From Nitrospirota bacterium (GTDB lineage: Bacteria; Nitrospirota; Thermodesulfovibrionia; UBA6902): DNA of 64,000 nt. Numbering within the stretch: position 1 is the first letter of the stretch; every line of letters begins with the position of its first letter. Shown here piece by piece: positions 56,195 to 64,000 of the stretch. The position numbers were made by a program, and so were the translations under genes. The notes under the pieces are model-generated. The model was given only the letters and a program-made list of their open reading frames with translations, was not told the DNA's origin and did no database searches. Where the stretch lies: the NCBI GenBank assembly GCA_016214845.1, contig JACRMS010000030.1, positions 62,001 to 126,000 of the forward strand, written 5' to 3'.

Positions 56195-59123
56195 CCAGAC
56201 ACGCAGTACGGAGCGACCGAAGCTCGGATTGGGATACATTTCCTCCTACCTGAAAAAATATGGTGATGATATAGAAGTAAGCGTTTCCTTTAAAGGTGAT
56301 GATACATCAGGGACCATACGGACCATCAGACCGGATATTGTAGCGCTCACTGCAACTACCGAGTCCTTTAACGATGTTATCAGATTGGGAAAGGAAATAA
56401 AGGGGTCTTTTAATATACCTTTGATAATCGGCGGAACTCATATAACCATACTTCCGAAGTGCCTGCCTCAGTGGATCGACGCCGGCGTGATAGGAGAAGG
56501 AGAGCAGACGCTCCTTGAGATGGTTGGATCATACAGGAGAGACGGGTCCCTTTTTAATGAAAATATCAAGGGCATAATATACCGGGACGGCCAACACCTG
56601 CGTCAAACAGACGAGAGGGAATTAATAGAACCGTTAGACAGGATACCATTCCCGGATTGGGACATGCTCGGTTTATCCAAGTCAGGCCCGGGACACATTT
56701 TGACTTCACGCGGCTGTACTTATAAGTGTGTTTTTTGCGCTTCTGCTTCAATATGGCGGAAGATCAGGTTCTTCTCTCCCGAATATGTCGTAAGTGAGAT
56801 AAAGACGATCGTGGAAAAATTCGGCAGAAAAGAGATACTTATTTATGACGACCTCTTTACGGCAAACAGTAAACGGATACAGCGTATCAGCGAATTGATC
56901 TGTCAGGAGGGGCTCGATAAAGTAGTCAAGTTTGAGTGCCTGAGCAATGTCAACCATTTCAGCGCGGAGATGGCCTCTGATCTCAAGAAGATGAATGTTC
57001 ACAGGATAAGTTTTGGAATGGAATCAGGTTCTCCGGCAATGCTCAAATATCTTAAGAAGGGGACTGTTACTACAGAGAAAATCCGTAATGCTGTCAAAGC
57101 AGGTGTTGACAATGGCATGGAGGTCCTTGGGTCATTCATCATCGGTACTCCGGGAGAGACCGAGGAAGATATGATGATGACTTACAATTTTATTAAAGAC
57201 CTGAAGTTGACAGAGACGGGAATCAATGTTGCGACACCTTTCCCAGGGACTGAACTCTGGAATTATGCTGTTTCCGAAGGACATATAAAGGACGAATGGG
57301 ATGACAGCATTTATGCTATGAAGACCATAACACCCGAAACCATCAAGGACAAGCGCCTGCTGTGCTCCGTGGACAAAAACAGGTTCATCGAGATCTACAA
57401 GATGATGATAGACCTGGATAGCACGCTTATCGACCGTCGTGTAAGAACACGGGGAGTAAAAGGTATTGTCAAAGGATTTTTTGATAAGGGCGTATTCCCT
57501 GAAAAAAGGATAAAGGTGCTTGATGCCAGTTGTGAGGATGGAGCGCTCGGCGCAGCAATAAAGTCCAGGCTTGACGCAGAGGTTGCAGGTTTAAATCCGG
57601 AACCGGACCACATAGCGGACAGTATCAGGAGATTGGACAAGGTGCTGACCGGAGGCGTTGAAGAGCTGATGTCCACATATAAAAAAGGATATTTTGAGCT
57701 TATCATTTTCAATGAAACTATTCCTGGCAGCCTGATGATGAAACATTACCGCGAACTCCTCAATGAGAACGGTTTTATAATCGGCACATTCGCAAACAGG
57801 ATGCACTTTTCATACCTCGCGTATTCCCTGCTTGGAATAAGACGTCCGCCTTTTGAAACAACTGACGGAACGTTACAGTATATGCGATGGGGAGTTCCTG
57901 ATAAAGATATTTCCCAGGGGGAATCTGTCAAGGACGTTAAATCATATATTGAGAATGAAGGCTACAGCTTGCTTTCTACTTATAAATATAAAGGCGATGA
58001 CACTGTTTTTTTAAAGCATCTATCTGATTTTCTCAGCAAATACATGCCTGACACCGGCAGCTTTAATGAGGAGTCCAGGGTCATTCGATATTTTTATACT
58101 GCCCGTAAGGCGCCCGCGATAGCCGGGAGATGTCCTGAAGTACAGGACCGGAAAAAAGACCTTTTGACAATTTCTGTTAAGAACGGTCAGGAAAGCGTTG
58201 TCAGGAATGATCACGTCTGCCGGGACAGAACGGAAATAGAAGCGCTTATACCTTCCGGCGCAAGGAGGGTGCTTGAACTGGGATGCGGGACCGGCCTGCT
58301 TGGAAAGGCCCTTTTATCCAGAGGCGCGGATGATGTTGTCGGAGTCGATATAGACAATTCTGCCTGCGAGGAAGCCCGCCGGAACCTGTCAAGAGTTATT
58401 TGCGGCAACATCGAAGAGATGGAGCTTCCATTTGAGAAGGGGTATTTTGATTGTATTGTTTTTGCCGGTGTACTGGAATATCTAAAAGACCCGCTTTCGA
58501 CTTTAAAGAAAATGAAGGAATATCTTTCTGATACCGGTGTTGCCGTTGCAAGCATTCCCAATACAAGATACTTCAGTGTAATAAACATGCTTGCAGAGGG
58601 TTACTGGAGATATGACGATAATGGCATTATAGATAAAGCTCCCCTGAGGTTTTTTGCAAAAAAAGAAATGCAGGCCCTTTTCGCGGAGGCGGGGTTTGAA
58701 ATGGAAGGGATGAGTGAAAGTTCGGTGCATCCCAAATATTATGAGCTCAACGGTTCAGTTCCGGAAACTGTCTCCTTCGGCAAGATCGTATTGAAAGGAC
58801 TTGATCCCGCTGAAATTAAGGACCTGTTCGTACCGCGATATCTGATCATGGCAAGCAAGGCGGGTTCTGAATTCAAAAGATTGAAAGACCTTGTTGACTC
58901 TTCCGTCAGATCAGGAAATATTAATGAGGCAGAGAGGCTGCTTGAGGAATATCTGGAACTGCATCTTGCTGACACGGATGCGCTATTCATGCACGCTGAG
59001 GTTTGCTGTAAGCTCGGCCTTTATGCCAGGGCAATCGAGAATCTCGAAAGGATCCTGCTGTTTGAACCTCAAAGGCCGGACGCTCTGGAGTTAAAAAAAC
59101 GAATATCCATGTCAACACATTGA
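56172..59123 (+). CDS. B12-type radical SAM - double methyltransferase - TPR fusion
   Basis: The 983-residue protein opens with a B12-binding-like domain (about 1-140; LGLGYISSYLKKYG, PLIIGGTHITILP) and a radical SAM core (about 165-400; SRGCTYKCVFCASAS, Cys near 181, 185 and 188). A methyltransferase-like region (about 440-650) has a poor SAM motif (VLDASCEDGALGAA). A second methyltransferase (about 685-900) has VLELGCGTGLLGKALLSRG. TPR-like helices end it (about 905-983). The second methyltransferase closely matches the first domain of 39,697. B12-dependent radical SAM enzymes often C-methylate or rearrange sugars; that role is inferred. Confidence 0.78.
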   Translation: MKIHLVNDQTRSTERPKLGLGYISSYLKKYGDDIEVSVSFKGDDTSGTIRTIRPDIVALTATTESFNDVIRLGKEIKGSFNIPLIIGGTHITILPKCLPQWIDAGVIGEGEQTLLEMVGSYRRDGSLFNENIKGIIYRDGQHLRQTDERELIEPLDRIPFPDWDMLGLSKSGPGHILTSRGCTYKCVFCASASIWRKIRFFSPEYVVSEIKTIVEKFGRKEILIYDDLFTANSKRIQRISELICQEGLDKVVKFECLSNVNHFSAEMASDLKKMNVHRISFGMESGSPAMLKYLKKGTVTTEKIRNAVKAGVDNGMEVLGSFIIGTPGETEEDMMMTYNFIKDLKLTETGINVATPFPGTELWNYAVSEGHIKDEWDDSIYAMKTITPETIKDKRLLCSVDKNRFIEIYKMMIDLDSTLIDRRVRTRGVKGIVKGFFDKGVFPEKRIKVLDASCEDGALGAAIKSRLDAEVAGLNPEPDHIADSIRRLDKVLTGGVEELMSTYKKGYFELIIFNETIPGSLMMKHYRELLNENGFIIGTFANRMHFSYLAYSLLGIRRPPFETTDGTLQYMRWGVPDKDISQGESVKDVKSYIENEGYSLLSTYKYKGDDTVFLKHLSDFLSKYMPDTGSFNEESRVIRYFYTARKAPAIAGRCPEVQDRKKDLLTISVKNGQESVVRNDHVCRDRTEIEALIPSGARRVLELGCGTGLLGKALLSRGADDVVGVDIDNSACEEARRNLSRVICGNIEEMELPFEKGYFDCIVFAGVLEYLKDPLSTLKKMKEYLSDTGVAVASIPNTRYFSVINMLAEGYWRYDDNGIIDKAPLRFFAKKEMQALFAEAGFEMEGMSESSVHPKYYELNGSVPETVSFGKIVLKGLDPAEIKDLFVPRYLIMASKAGSEFKRLKDLVDSSVRSGNINEAERLLEEYLELHLADTDALFMHAEVCCKLGLYARAIENLERILLFEPQRPDALELKKRISMSTH

Positions 59124-59124
59124 C
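59111..59124. promoter_or_regulatory. FleQ-type box overlapping the 3' end of the radical SAM gene
   Basis: GTCAACACATTGAC fits GTCA-N6-TGAC and is followed by ATGA. It lies 134 bases before the sigma-54 promoter at 59,245, close to the spacing of the other two (137 and 141). Confidence 0.55.
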
Positions 59125-59244
59125 ATGAGCGGTTATATTTGCAAATGGGATTTTAATTAAAGTGCTATTGAGACAGCAATTTAATCTATTTATAACAAGC
59201 AGATAGAGCTTTTCCCACCTAATCGCTTTCTTTCAATTTATCCA

Positions 59245-59260
59245 TGGCAAGTAACTTGCA
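59245..59260 (+). promoter_or_regulatory. Sigma-54 promoter of the second glycan unit
   Basis: TGGCAAGTAACTTGCA matches TGGCAC-N5-TTGCA except for base 6. A start near 59,272 leaves 46 bases to the next gene. The 194-base gap holds this promoter and no gene. Confidence 0.8.
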
Positions 59261-59317
59261 ATAAAACCGGAAGGATAATTTTTTCAGAAGGGTATTTAAT
59301 ACCCGGGAAGCGGGAAA

Positions 59318-61108
59318 ATGTTTTTTAGAAAAAATATTACAGCGCTGAAAAAAGTGGACCCCGGCCTTGCGGGATCGATAGAAAAGGGCAGGGCATTGGA
59401 TGAACATGACATTGTTAAAGCAAAGAACGGGATGAAGTCTTTGAAGGTTGATAATATCTTACTGCACAGTCTTTATGATCCTGCGAAAGAGGCCCGGGAA
59501 TGGTTTAACCATCATGAAGAAAAGACCAAAGCTGCGTCGTCGATCTTTGTCCTCGGTTTCGGGCTTGGTTATCATTTGCTTGAGCTGTGCAAAAAAACAG
59601 AAAAGGAAATAATCGTCTTTGAACCCCGGCTGGATATTATCAGGGCTGCAATGGAATCTGTTTGTTTGACTACGGTGCTTGAAAGGGTAAGGATATTGAC
59701 CGATGAAAACCCCTCTTTGTCCCCCCTTGGCAAGGTGGGAATTAAGGGGGGTGAAAACGCAGTGGTCCTTCAGCATAAACCGTCTGTAAATATCAGCCGT
59801 GAATATTTTAAACATCTGCTTGCGCGGTTGAGATCACGTGAGGAAATAAACAAGGGGATACAGATCCTTGTTGTCAGCCCCGTGTACGGAGGTTCACATC
59901 CCATTGCCCTTTATTGCGCTTCAACGCTGAAAAAGATGGGACACAATGTGGAACTCATAGACAACAGCAGGTTCTCCGATGCTATGTTCTTTGCGAAGGA
60001 CATAGCAAAAGACAAGCGCAGGCATAACAGGATGATCGATATGTTAACGTCATTTCTTTCAGAGGCCGTCATAGCCAGATGTGAGACCTTTAAACCGGAC
60101 CTGGTCTTTGCGCTTGCGCAGTCGCCTCTGACGGCCGACTGTCTTAAGAGATTAAAAAATAATAACATCCCAACCGCGTACTGGTTTGTCGAGGATTTCA
60201 GGCTGATGGATTACTGGAAGAACATTGCCGGGCTCTATGATTACTTTTTTGTCATACAGAAAGGAGATCTCATTAATGAGATGAAAAGGGCAGGAGTAAA
60301 GAATTACCATTATCTCCCTCTCGCGGCAAGCCCGGATGTTCATAAGAAAGTTGAAATGCCTGATGATGAAAGAGATTATTACGGCAGTGATATTTCTTTT
60401 GTCGGGGCCGGATATTACAACAGGAGAAATTTGTTCAAGGGACTTCTCGATCATGATTTCAAGATATGGGGTACGGACTGGGACATGAACTCTCCGCTTG
60501 CACAATGCGTACAAAGGGCGGGTGAAAGGGTCGACACCGATGAGATAGTAAAAATATTCAACGCTTCAAAGATAAATATCAATCTGCACTCATCTACATA
60601 CCACAACGGAATAAATCCTTTCGGAGATTTTGTAAATCCGAGGACTTTTGAGATCGCGGCCTGCGGGGCTTTTCAGCTTGTTGACAGCCGTTCGGAACTT
60701 GCAGACCTTTTTGAAGCAGGGAAAGAGATCATTGTATTTGAAGGCCTTGAAGACCTGAAGCAGAAGATCACATATTACCTCGATAATCCCGCGGAAAGGG
60801 AAAGCATAGCCGAAAGCGCTAAACAGAGAGTCCTGCGAGATCATACGTACGAACACAGGATGGTAGAGATGCTGGAATATCTGGCTGACAACGGATTCAC
60901 ACCGGCGTTATGGGAGCAGGAAGGCGAGATCGTTGAGCGCCTGATTGAAGAAGCGGGACGGGACACAGAGCTTGGAGAGTATCTTTCGAGATTTCCGTCC
61001 CGTGAAAGAATGACACTTTCCGATATCGTCAAGGACATAGAAGAGAGCGAAGGCGACCTTAATATTCCTGAAACTTTATTTCTTACGATGAACGAATTCT
61101 TGAAATGA
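59318..61108 (+). CDS. MAF-like N-terminus fused to CgeB-like glycosyltransferase (second copy)
   Basis: The 596-residue product has the same layout as 51,717: a MAF-like domain (about 1-180) with LHSLYDPAKEAREW and FVLGFGLGYHLLELCK, then a GT-B domain with SFVGAGYYNRRNLFKG and FEIAACGAFQLVDSR. Compared with the twin, it carries an extra stretch near residues 134-146 (SLSPLGKVGIKGG) that is encoded by a C-rich/G-rich repeat (59,721-59,751). It has its own sigma-54 promoter. The ribosome site is weak (GAAGCGGGA). Flagellin or its glycan is the likely target. Confidence 0.75.
   Translation: MFFRKNITALKKVDPGLAGSIEKGRALDEHDIVKAKNGMKSLKVDNILLHSLYDPAKEAREWFNHHEEKTKAASSIFVLGFGLGYHLLELCKKTEKEIIVFEPRLDIIRAAMESVCLTTVLERVRILTDENPSLSPLGKVGIKGGENAVVLQHKPSVNISREYFKHLLARLRSREEINKGIQILVVSPVYGGSHPIALYCASTLKKMGHNVELIDNSRFSDAMFFAKDIAKDKRRHNRMIDMLTSFLSEAVIARCETFKPDLVFALAQSPLTADCLKRLKNNNIPTAYWFVEDFRLMDYWKNIAGLYDYFFVIQKGDLINEMKRAGVKNYHYLPLAASPDVHKKVEMPDDERDYYGSDISFVGAGYYNRRNLFKGLLDHDFKIWGTDWDMNSPLAQCVQRAGERVDTDEIVKIFNASKININLHSSTYHNGINPFGDFVNPRTFEIAACGAFQLVDSRSELADLFEAGKEIIVFEGLEDLKQKITYYLDNPAERESIAESAKQRVLRDHTYEHRMVEMLEYLADNGFTPALWEQEGEIVERLIEEAGRDTELGEYLSRFPSRERMTLSDIVKDIEESEGDLNIPETLFLTMNEFLK
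59721..59751. repeat. CCCCCCTT...AAGGGGGG repeat inside a coding region
   Basis: CCCCCCTT (59,721-59,728) pairs with AAGGGGGG (59,744-59,751). It is read in frame as SPLGKVGIKGG. A related hairpin lies at 11,531. Insertion into a glycosyltransferase without breaking the frame is notable. Confidence 0.65.
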
Positions 61109-62904
61109 ATGCAAAAGTGAAAGAAATATTGATCATAAACCTGACAAGAATGGGGGACCTGCTGCAGACAACTCCGTTAATGTCAGGGCTCAAGAAGGAG
61201 AACCCCGGTGTGCGGATCACACTGCTGATCAATTCATCATTTGTCGGGATTTGTAAAGGCATTCCGTTCATTGATGAGCTTATAGTCTTTGATATGCACG
61301 GATTCAGGGACAGGCTTTTAAATAAGGAATACAGCTTTATTGAAAATTACAGATTCCTTGAGGACCTGATAAACAGGATCAGCGGGAAAGAATACGATCT
61401 GGCAATGAACCTTACACATTCCCGCATCAGCGCTTTAATGATCTCTCTGGTCAGGGCAAAGGAAAAAAGGGGATTCACAGTTGACCCCGAAGGCCACAGG
61501 GTAATAAAGCATCCGTGGTTGAGATACTTTTTCAATGTTGTTCCCAACAGGGACTATAATCCATTCCATATTGTTGATATGTACCTTAAGGCAGGCGGAG
61601 TGATGCCGTCAAGGAAAGGGTTGATATATGAGACACCCCGTGAAGACGAGAAAAAGTCCGGAGAACTTTTAGCGGACCAGAAAGTTACGGAGAACGAATT
61701 GCTGATCGGGATCCATCTTGGAGCAAGCAAAAGCGACAAGACCTGGCCTGTGTCCTCTTTTGCAGCGCTTGCAGATATGATCACTGAGAGATTAGGGGCC
61801 CGGATACTTCTTTTCGGTTCTACGTCTGAAACGGACCTGGGCAGTGAATTTGAAAAGCTCGTTAAGTCCCGGCCAATAAATTTTATCGGAAAGACAGGTA
61901 TCGGAGAGCTGGCCGCTCTTCTTAAAAAATGCTCCCTGCTTATCAGTAACGACACCGGGCCTCTCCATCTTGCCACCGCTGCAGGAACAAAGGTCATAGA
62001 TATTTTTACGGCAAACGTGCATTTTCTTGAAACAGGGCCTTACGGAGAGGGACATTATGTTATCCAGGCTGACATCCCGTGCGTCCCATGCAGTTTCAAT
62101 GTGCAGTGCAGCAATATGGTGTGCAAGGAAGTTATTAAACCTGAGATTGTTTTTGAAGTAGTAAAGGAAAGTATGGGGAAGGAATCGGTCTTGTATGAAG
62201 CCGGATCGCTCCTGAGGGACATTCAGGTATACAGGACCCGTTTTGAAGATAACGGGCTTTTAGGCTTTTCCCCTCTGCTCAAAAGACAGCTCAAAAAGGA
62301 AATACTTTATCGAATTCTCTACCGGGAAGTATGGACACGGGATTTTGAAAAGACAGACGGGGATACGGAACCGGTTTATAACAGTATATGCAGAGAGCTA
62401 TCAACTTTTTATGCGTTAAATAATCTTGAGGGAATTTCTCTTTCATTGGGCAGAGACATTATTATGCTTGAACACCTGTCGGGATTGGCAAAGGACGGAT
62501 TAGAACTTGCCGGAGTCATAGCTGAAGAAGCCGGTAATAGTGACCCGGACATTATAAAACTTAAGAAAACATGGGAATGCCTGAAAGAGATAGATAACAA
62601 GATAGAAATTGCCGGGCATACAAATCCCCATTTCATGCTGTTTACCACAATTTTTATATATTCAATAGAGGCACTGGAGGGGGACGACCTTCTGTGTCTG
62701 GCTGACAATACCCGCAGTATTTATAAAGGCCTGCTGGCCGGGTCCGCATATATGCTGCAATTAATGACAAAACTTAAACTGTTTTTTGAATCGTTGTCAG
62801 ATCCAGTAAACGGAAAATTAAATACGGAACAGATACATACTGAATACAAAGATCATCCCGTCCGGAAGGAATACCAGGCAGGTATATCTAACGGAGTGAA
62901 CTGA
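61105..62904 (+). CDS. GT9 (heptosyltransferase-like) glycosyltransferase
   Basis: The 599-residue product has a GT9 domain (about 1-350): ILIINLTRMGDLLQTTPL, GIHLGASKSDKTWPV, and SNDTGPLHLATAAGTKVIDIF with CVPCSFNVQCSNMVC. It resembles ADP-heptose:LPS heptosyltransferases but lacks a clear second family motif check, and it carries a C-terminal helical extension of about 240 residues. The start overlaps the previous stop by 4 bases. In this locus it probably adds a heptose or similar sugar to the flagellar glycan. Confidence 0.82.
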   Translation: MNAKVKEILIINLTRMGDLLQTTPLMSGLKKENPGVRITLLINSSFVGICKGIPFIDELIVFDMHGFRDRLLNKEYSFIENYRFLEDLINRISGKEYDLAMNLTHSRISALMISLVRAKEKRGFTVDPEGHRVIKHPWLRYFFNVVPNRDYNPFHIVDMYLKAGGVMPSRKGLIYETPREDEKKSGELLADQKVTENELLIGIHLGASKSDKTWPVSSFAALADMITERLGARILLFGSTSETDLGSEFEKLVKSRPINFIGKTGIGELAALLKKCSLLISNDTGPLHLATAAGTKVIDIFTANVHFLETGPYGEGHYVIQADIPCVPCSFNVQCSNMVCKEVIKPEIVFEVVKESMGKESVLYEAGSLLRDIQVYRTRFEDNGLLGFSPLLKRQLKKEILYRILYREVWTRDFEKTDGDTEPVYNSICRELSTFYALNNLEGISLSLGRDIIMLEHLSGLAKDGLELAGVIAEEAGNSDPDIIKLKKTWECLKEIDNKIEIAGHTNPHFMLFTTIFIYSIEALEGDDLLCLADNTRSIYKGLLAGSAYMLQLMTKLKLFFESLSDPVNGKLNTEQIHTEYKDHPVRKEYQAGISNGVN

Positions 62905-62953
62905 GGTTTGTTTGCACCCTGTTTAGGGTACATTTAAAGAAAAGGAGGAAGTG

Positions 62954-63382
62954 ATGAATGATTTAAAGGATGAAGTTCAGAATTCTGCCCTGCTGAAAGT
63001 CATTAAGGACAGCCTTGAGGACGCCAGAGATACGGCGCAAAAACTTGCGCAGGTATTTAAGGACAATGTTTTGCAGTTAAGGCTGGAACAGACAGAGAGC
63101 GTGCTCAATCAACTCACGCGGAGTATAGAGGACCTTCAGAATGTCATGGATTTCACAGAAAAGCTCCGGGAAGCAATGCAGTTCTTTAAAGATTTTGGAT
63201 TGCCGGCCGATCCCATAACTAATCAGGGAGCAGGCATTAATCTTTTTAAGGAGATGAATAATGCTATTGAGACAAAGGACTGGATAATGCTGTCAGATCT
63301 TATTGAATATGAATTAGCCCCTTTGTTGATTAAAGAAGATGAGTGGTTTGGTTCATTAGAGGAAAAACTGAAAGCTTATTAG
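62954..63382 (+). CDS. Helical protein of unknown function
   Basis: I choose ATG 62,954 (GGAGG 5 bases before it) over GTG 62,951, giving 142 residues. The protein is mostly alpha-helical with DARDTAQKLAQVFKDNVLQL and ETKDWIMLSDLIEYELAPLL. No known domain was recognised. It lies between the glycan locus and a response regulator and may belong to the flagellar region by position only. It resembles no chaperone I can name, though the size would suit one. Confidence 0.6.
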   Translation: MNDLKDEVQNSALLKVIKDSLEDARDTAQKLAQVFKDNVLQLRLEQTESVLNQLTRSIEDLQNVMDFTEKLREAMQFFKDFGLPADPITNQGAGINLFKEMNNAIETKDWIMLSDLIEYELAPLLIKEDEWFGSLEEKLKAY

Positions 63383-63415
63383 GTATAACAGGCTTTTGAT
63401 AAAGTCAAAAGGATG

Positions 63416-63441
63416 ATACCGCAAGCGAAGCGGTCTTTTGT
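63416..63441 (+). terminator. Intrinsic terminator after the helical protein
   Basis: ACCGC and GCGGT pair around an AAGCGAA loop, followed by CTTTTGTTT. An extra stem CTTTTGA/TCAAAAG lies just before it (63,393-63,411). This probably ends the glycan transcript. Confidence 0.6.
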
Positions 63442-63442
63442 T

Positions 63443-63481
63443 TGAGCTGATAGTTGATAGCTGCCGGCTTTCAACTATCAA
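63443..63481. repeat. GATAGTTGA hairpin before the response regulator
   Basis: TGATAGTTGA and TCAACTATCA pair around a loop that holds TAGCTGCCGGCT. The word is related to the csrA-leader element at 35,276. Confidence 0.65.
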
Positions 63482-63495
63482 GGAGAGCTTATAAA

Positions 63496-64000
63496 GTGGA
63501 AAAACATGAGTTAAAAATCCTTGTAGCAGACGATGACGCAATGGTAAGGGAAGTTATTGTGAAGTTTCTCAGCGAACAGGGATACACCGTTATTACCGCG
63601 TCTGACGGCCTTGAAGCCTTACAGCTCCTCAGGCTTGAGGACATAAAGTTGGTGATAACCGACCTCAGGATGCCGGGCGCTGACGGGATGACGGTTTTAA
63701 GGACGGCCATGCAATCAAATCACAGAGTTGCTGTGGTGATACTCACGGCTTACGGTACGCTTGATACAGCGCTGGAGGCGGTAAGGGAAGGGGCGTACGA
63801 TTATATCGTTAAGCCGTTTGTAATGCAGCAGCTCCTGCTGGTCGTTAGAAACGCTTATAGAATGACGAGCCTGTTTGATGAGAATGATAGACTTGCAAGG
63901 CAACTGAAGGAGACGCACAAAAACCATGAAACGGCCGGGGCCTCCGGAAGCGTAAATAATACAACCGCTGCGCCTGATTCCCTGGCGAGGATCGAAAAGC
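63496..64000 (+). CDS. Response regulator, N-terminal part (runs off the window)
   Basis: GTG 63,496 follows AAGGAGAG and opens a frame that continues past the right edge. The first 120 residues form a receiver domain: ILVADDDAMVREVI (acidic pocket near residue 12-14), DIKLVITDLRMPGADG with the phosphate-accepting Asp at about 55, VVILTAYGTLDTA, and DYIVKPF with the conserved Lys. A helical linker follows. The C-terminal output domain is not visible, so NtrC-type, GGDEF or other output cannot be told apart. Confidence 0.85.
   Translation, partial: MEKHELKILVADDDAMVREVIVKFLSEQGYTVITASDGLEALQLLRLEDIKLVITDLRMPGADGMTVLRTAMQSNHRVAVVILTAYGTLDTALEAVREGAYDYIVKPFVMQQLLLVVRNAYRMTSLFDENDRLARQLKETHKNHETAGASGSVNNTTAAPDSLARIEK

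Noticed and set aside
1..64000. CRISPR arrays, tRNA and rRNA genes
   Set aside because: I saw no regularly spaced direct repeats of CRISPR type and no tRNA-like or rRNA-like sequence.

Overview
The window holds three blocks, all read on the + strand: (1) the head and tail half of a Mu-like transposable siphophage prophage (1 to about 16,800); (2) a long flagellar gene cluster from fliL to fliS (16,960-39,365); (3) a flagellum-linked glycan locus of large multidomain enzymes (39,697-62,904). A small helical protein of unknown function and the start of a response regulator follow. The host is a Gram-negative, probably polarly flagellated bacterium: flgH and flgI (L and P rings) and flhF and flhG are present. 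Gene order and the many small hairpin repeats would fit a Nitrospirota or deltaproteobacterial-type genome, but this placement is inference.

Prophage. The order is minor head protein (gpF-like) end, gpG-like, protease (gpI-like) with a nested scaffold start, decoration protein, major capsid, a small connector, gp36-like, two exported cargo proteins (one a polysaccharide deacetylase), gp37-like, tail tube, two tail-assembly chaperone frames joined by a slippery A AAA AAC, tape measure, distal tail proteins, a secreted small protein, a carbohydrate-binding tail protein and a tail hub. There is no sheath gene, so the tail is probably long and non-contractile. The right edge holds a frameshifted D12-type adenine methylase remnant and two 16-bp repeats with a 22-bp period that may be transposase-binding sites. 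Host-type hairpins lie between many phage genes, which suggests long residence.

Flagellar cluster. fliL-fliM-fliN-fliO-fliP-fliQ-fliR-flhB-flhA-flhF-flhG-fliA come first, then flgF-flgG-flgA-flgH-flgI-flgJ-flgM-flgN-flgK-flgL-csrA-fliW-fliC-flaG-fliD-fliS. Visible control sites form a hierarchy: FleQ-type boxes (GTCA-N6-TGAC) and sigma-54 promoters; sigma-28 promoters (TAAA-N15-NCCGATAA) before flgM and fliC; and a CsrA-type hairpin in the fliC leader directly downstream of csrA-fliW. Several exported flagellar proteins have signal peptides encoded by arms of short-tandem-repeat hairpins.

Glycan locus. After a terminator, a FleQ box and sigma-54 promoter lead into a GT4/methyltransferase fusion. 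A second fliS follows with its own FleQ box and sigma-54 promoter. Then come a radical-SAM/SGNH fusion, methyltransferases, a 1,292-residue multi-glycosyltransferase, two MAF-like/CgeB-like twins, a GT2-GT4-methyltransferase fusion, a radical-SAM/double-methyltransferase fusion and a GT9 enzyme. The same modules recur in different orders, and several proteins share a C-terminal TPR-like tail. I infer a FleQ/sigma-54-controlled system that builds a methylated glycan on the short (282-residue) flagellin, with the second FliS as a possible presenting chaperone. This is the most unusual part of the window.
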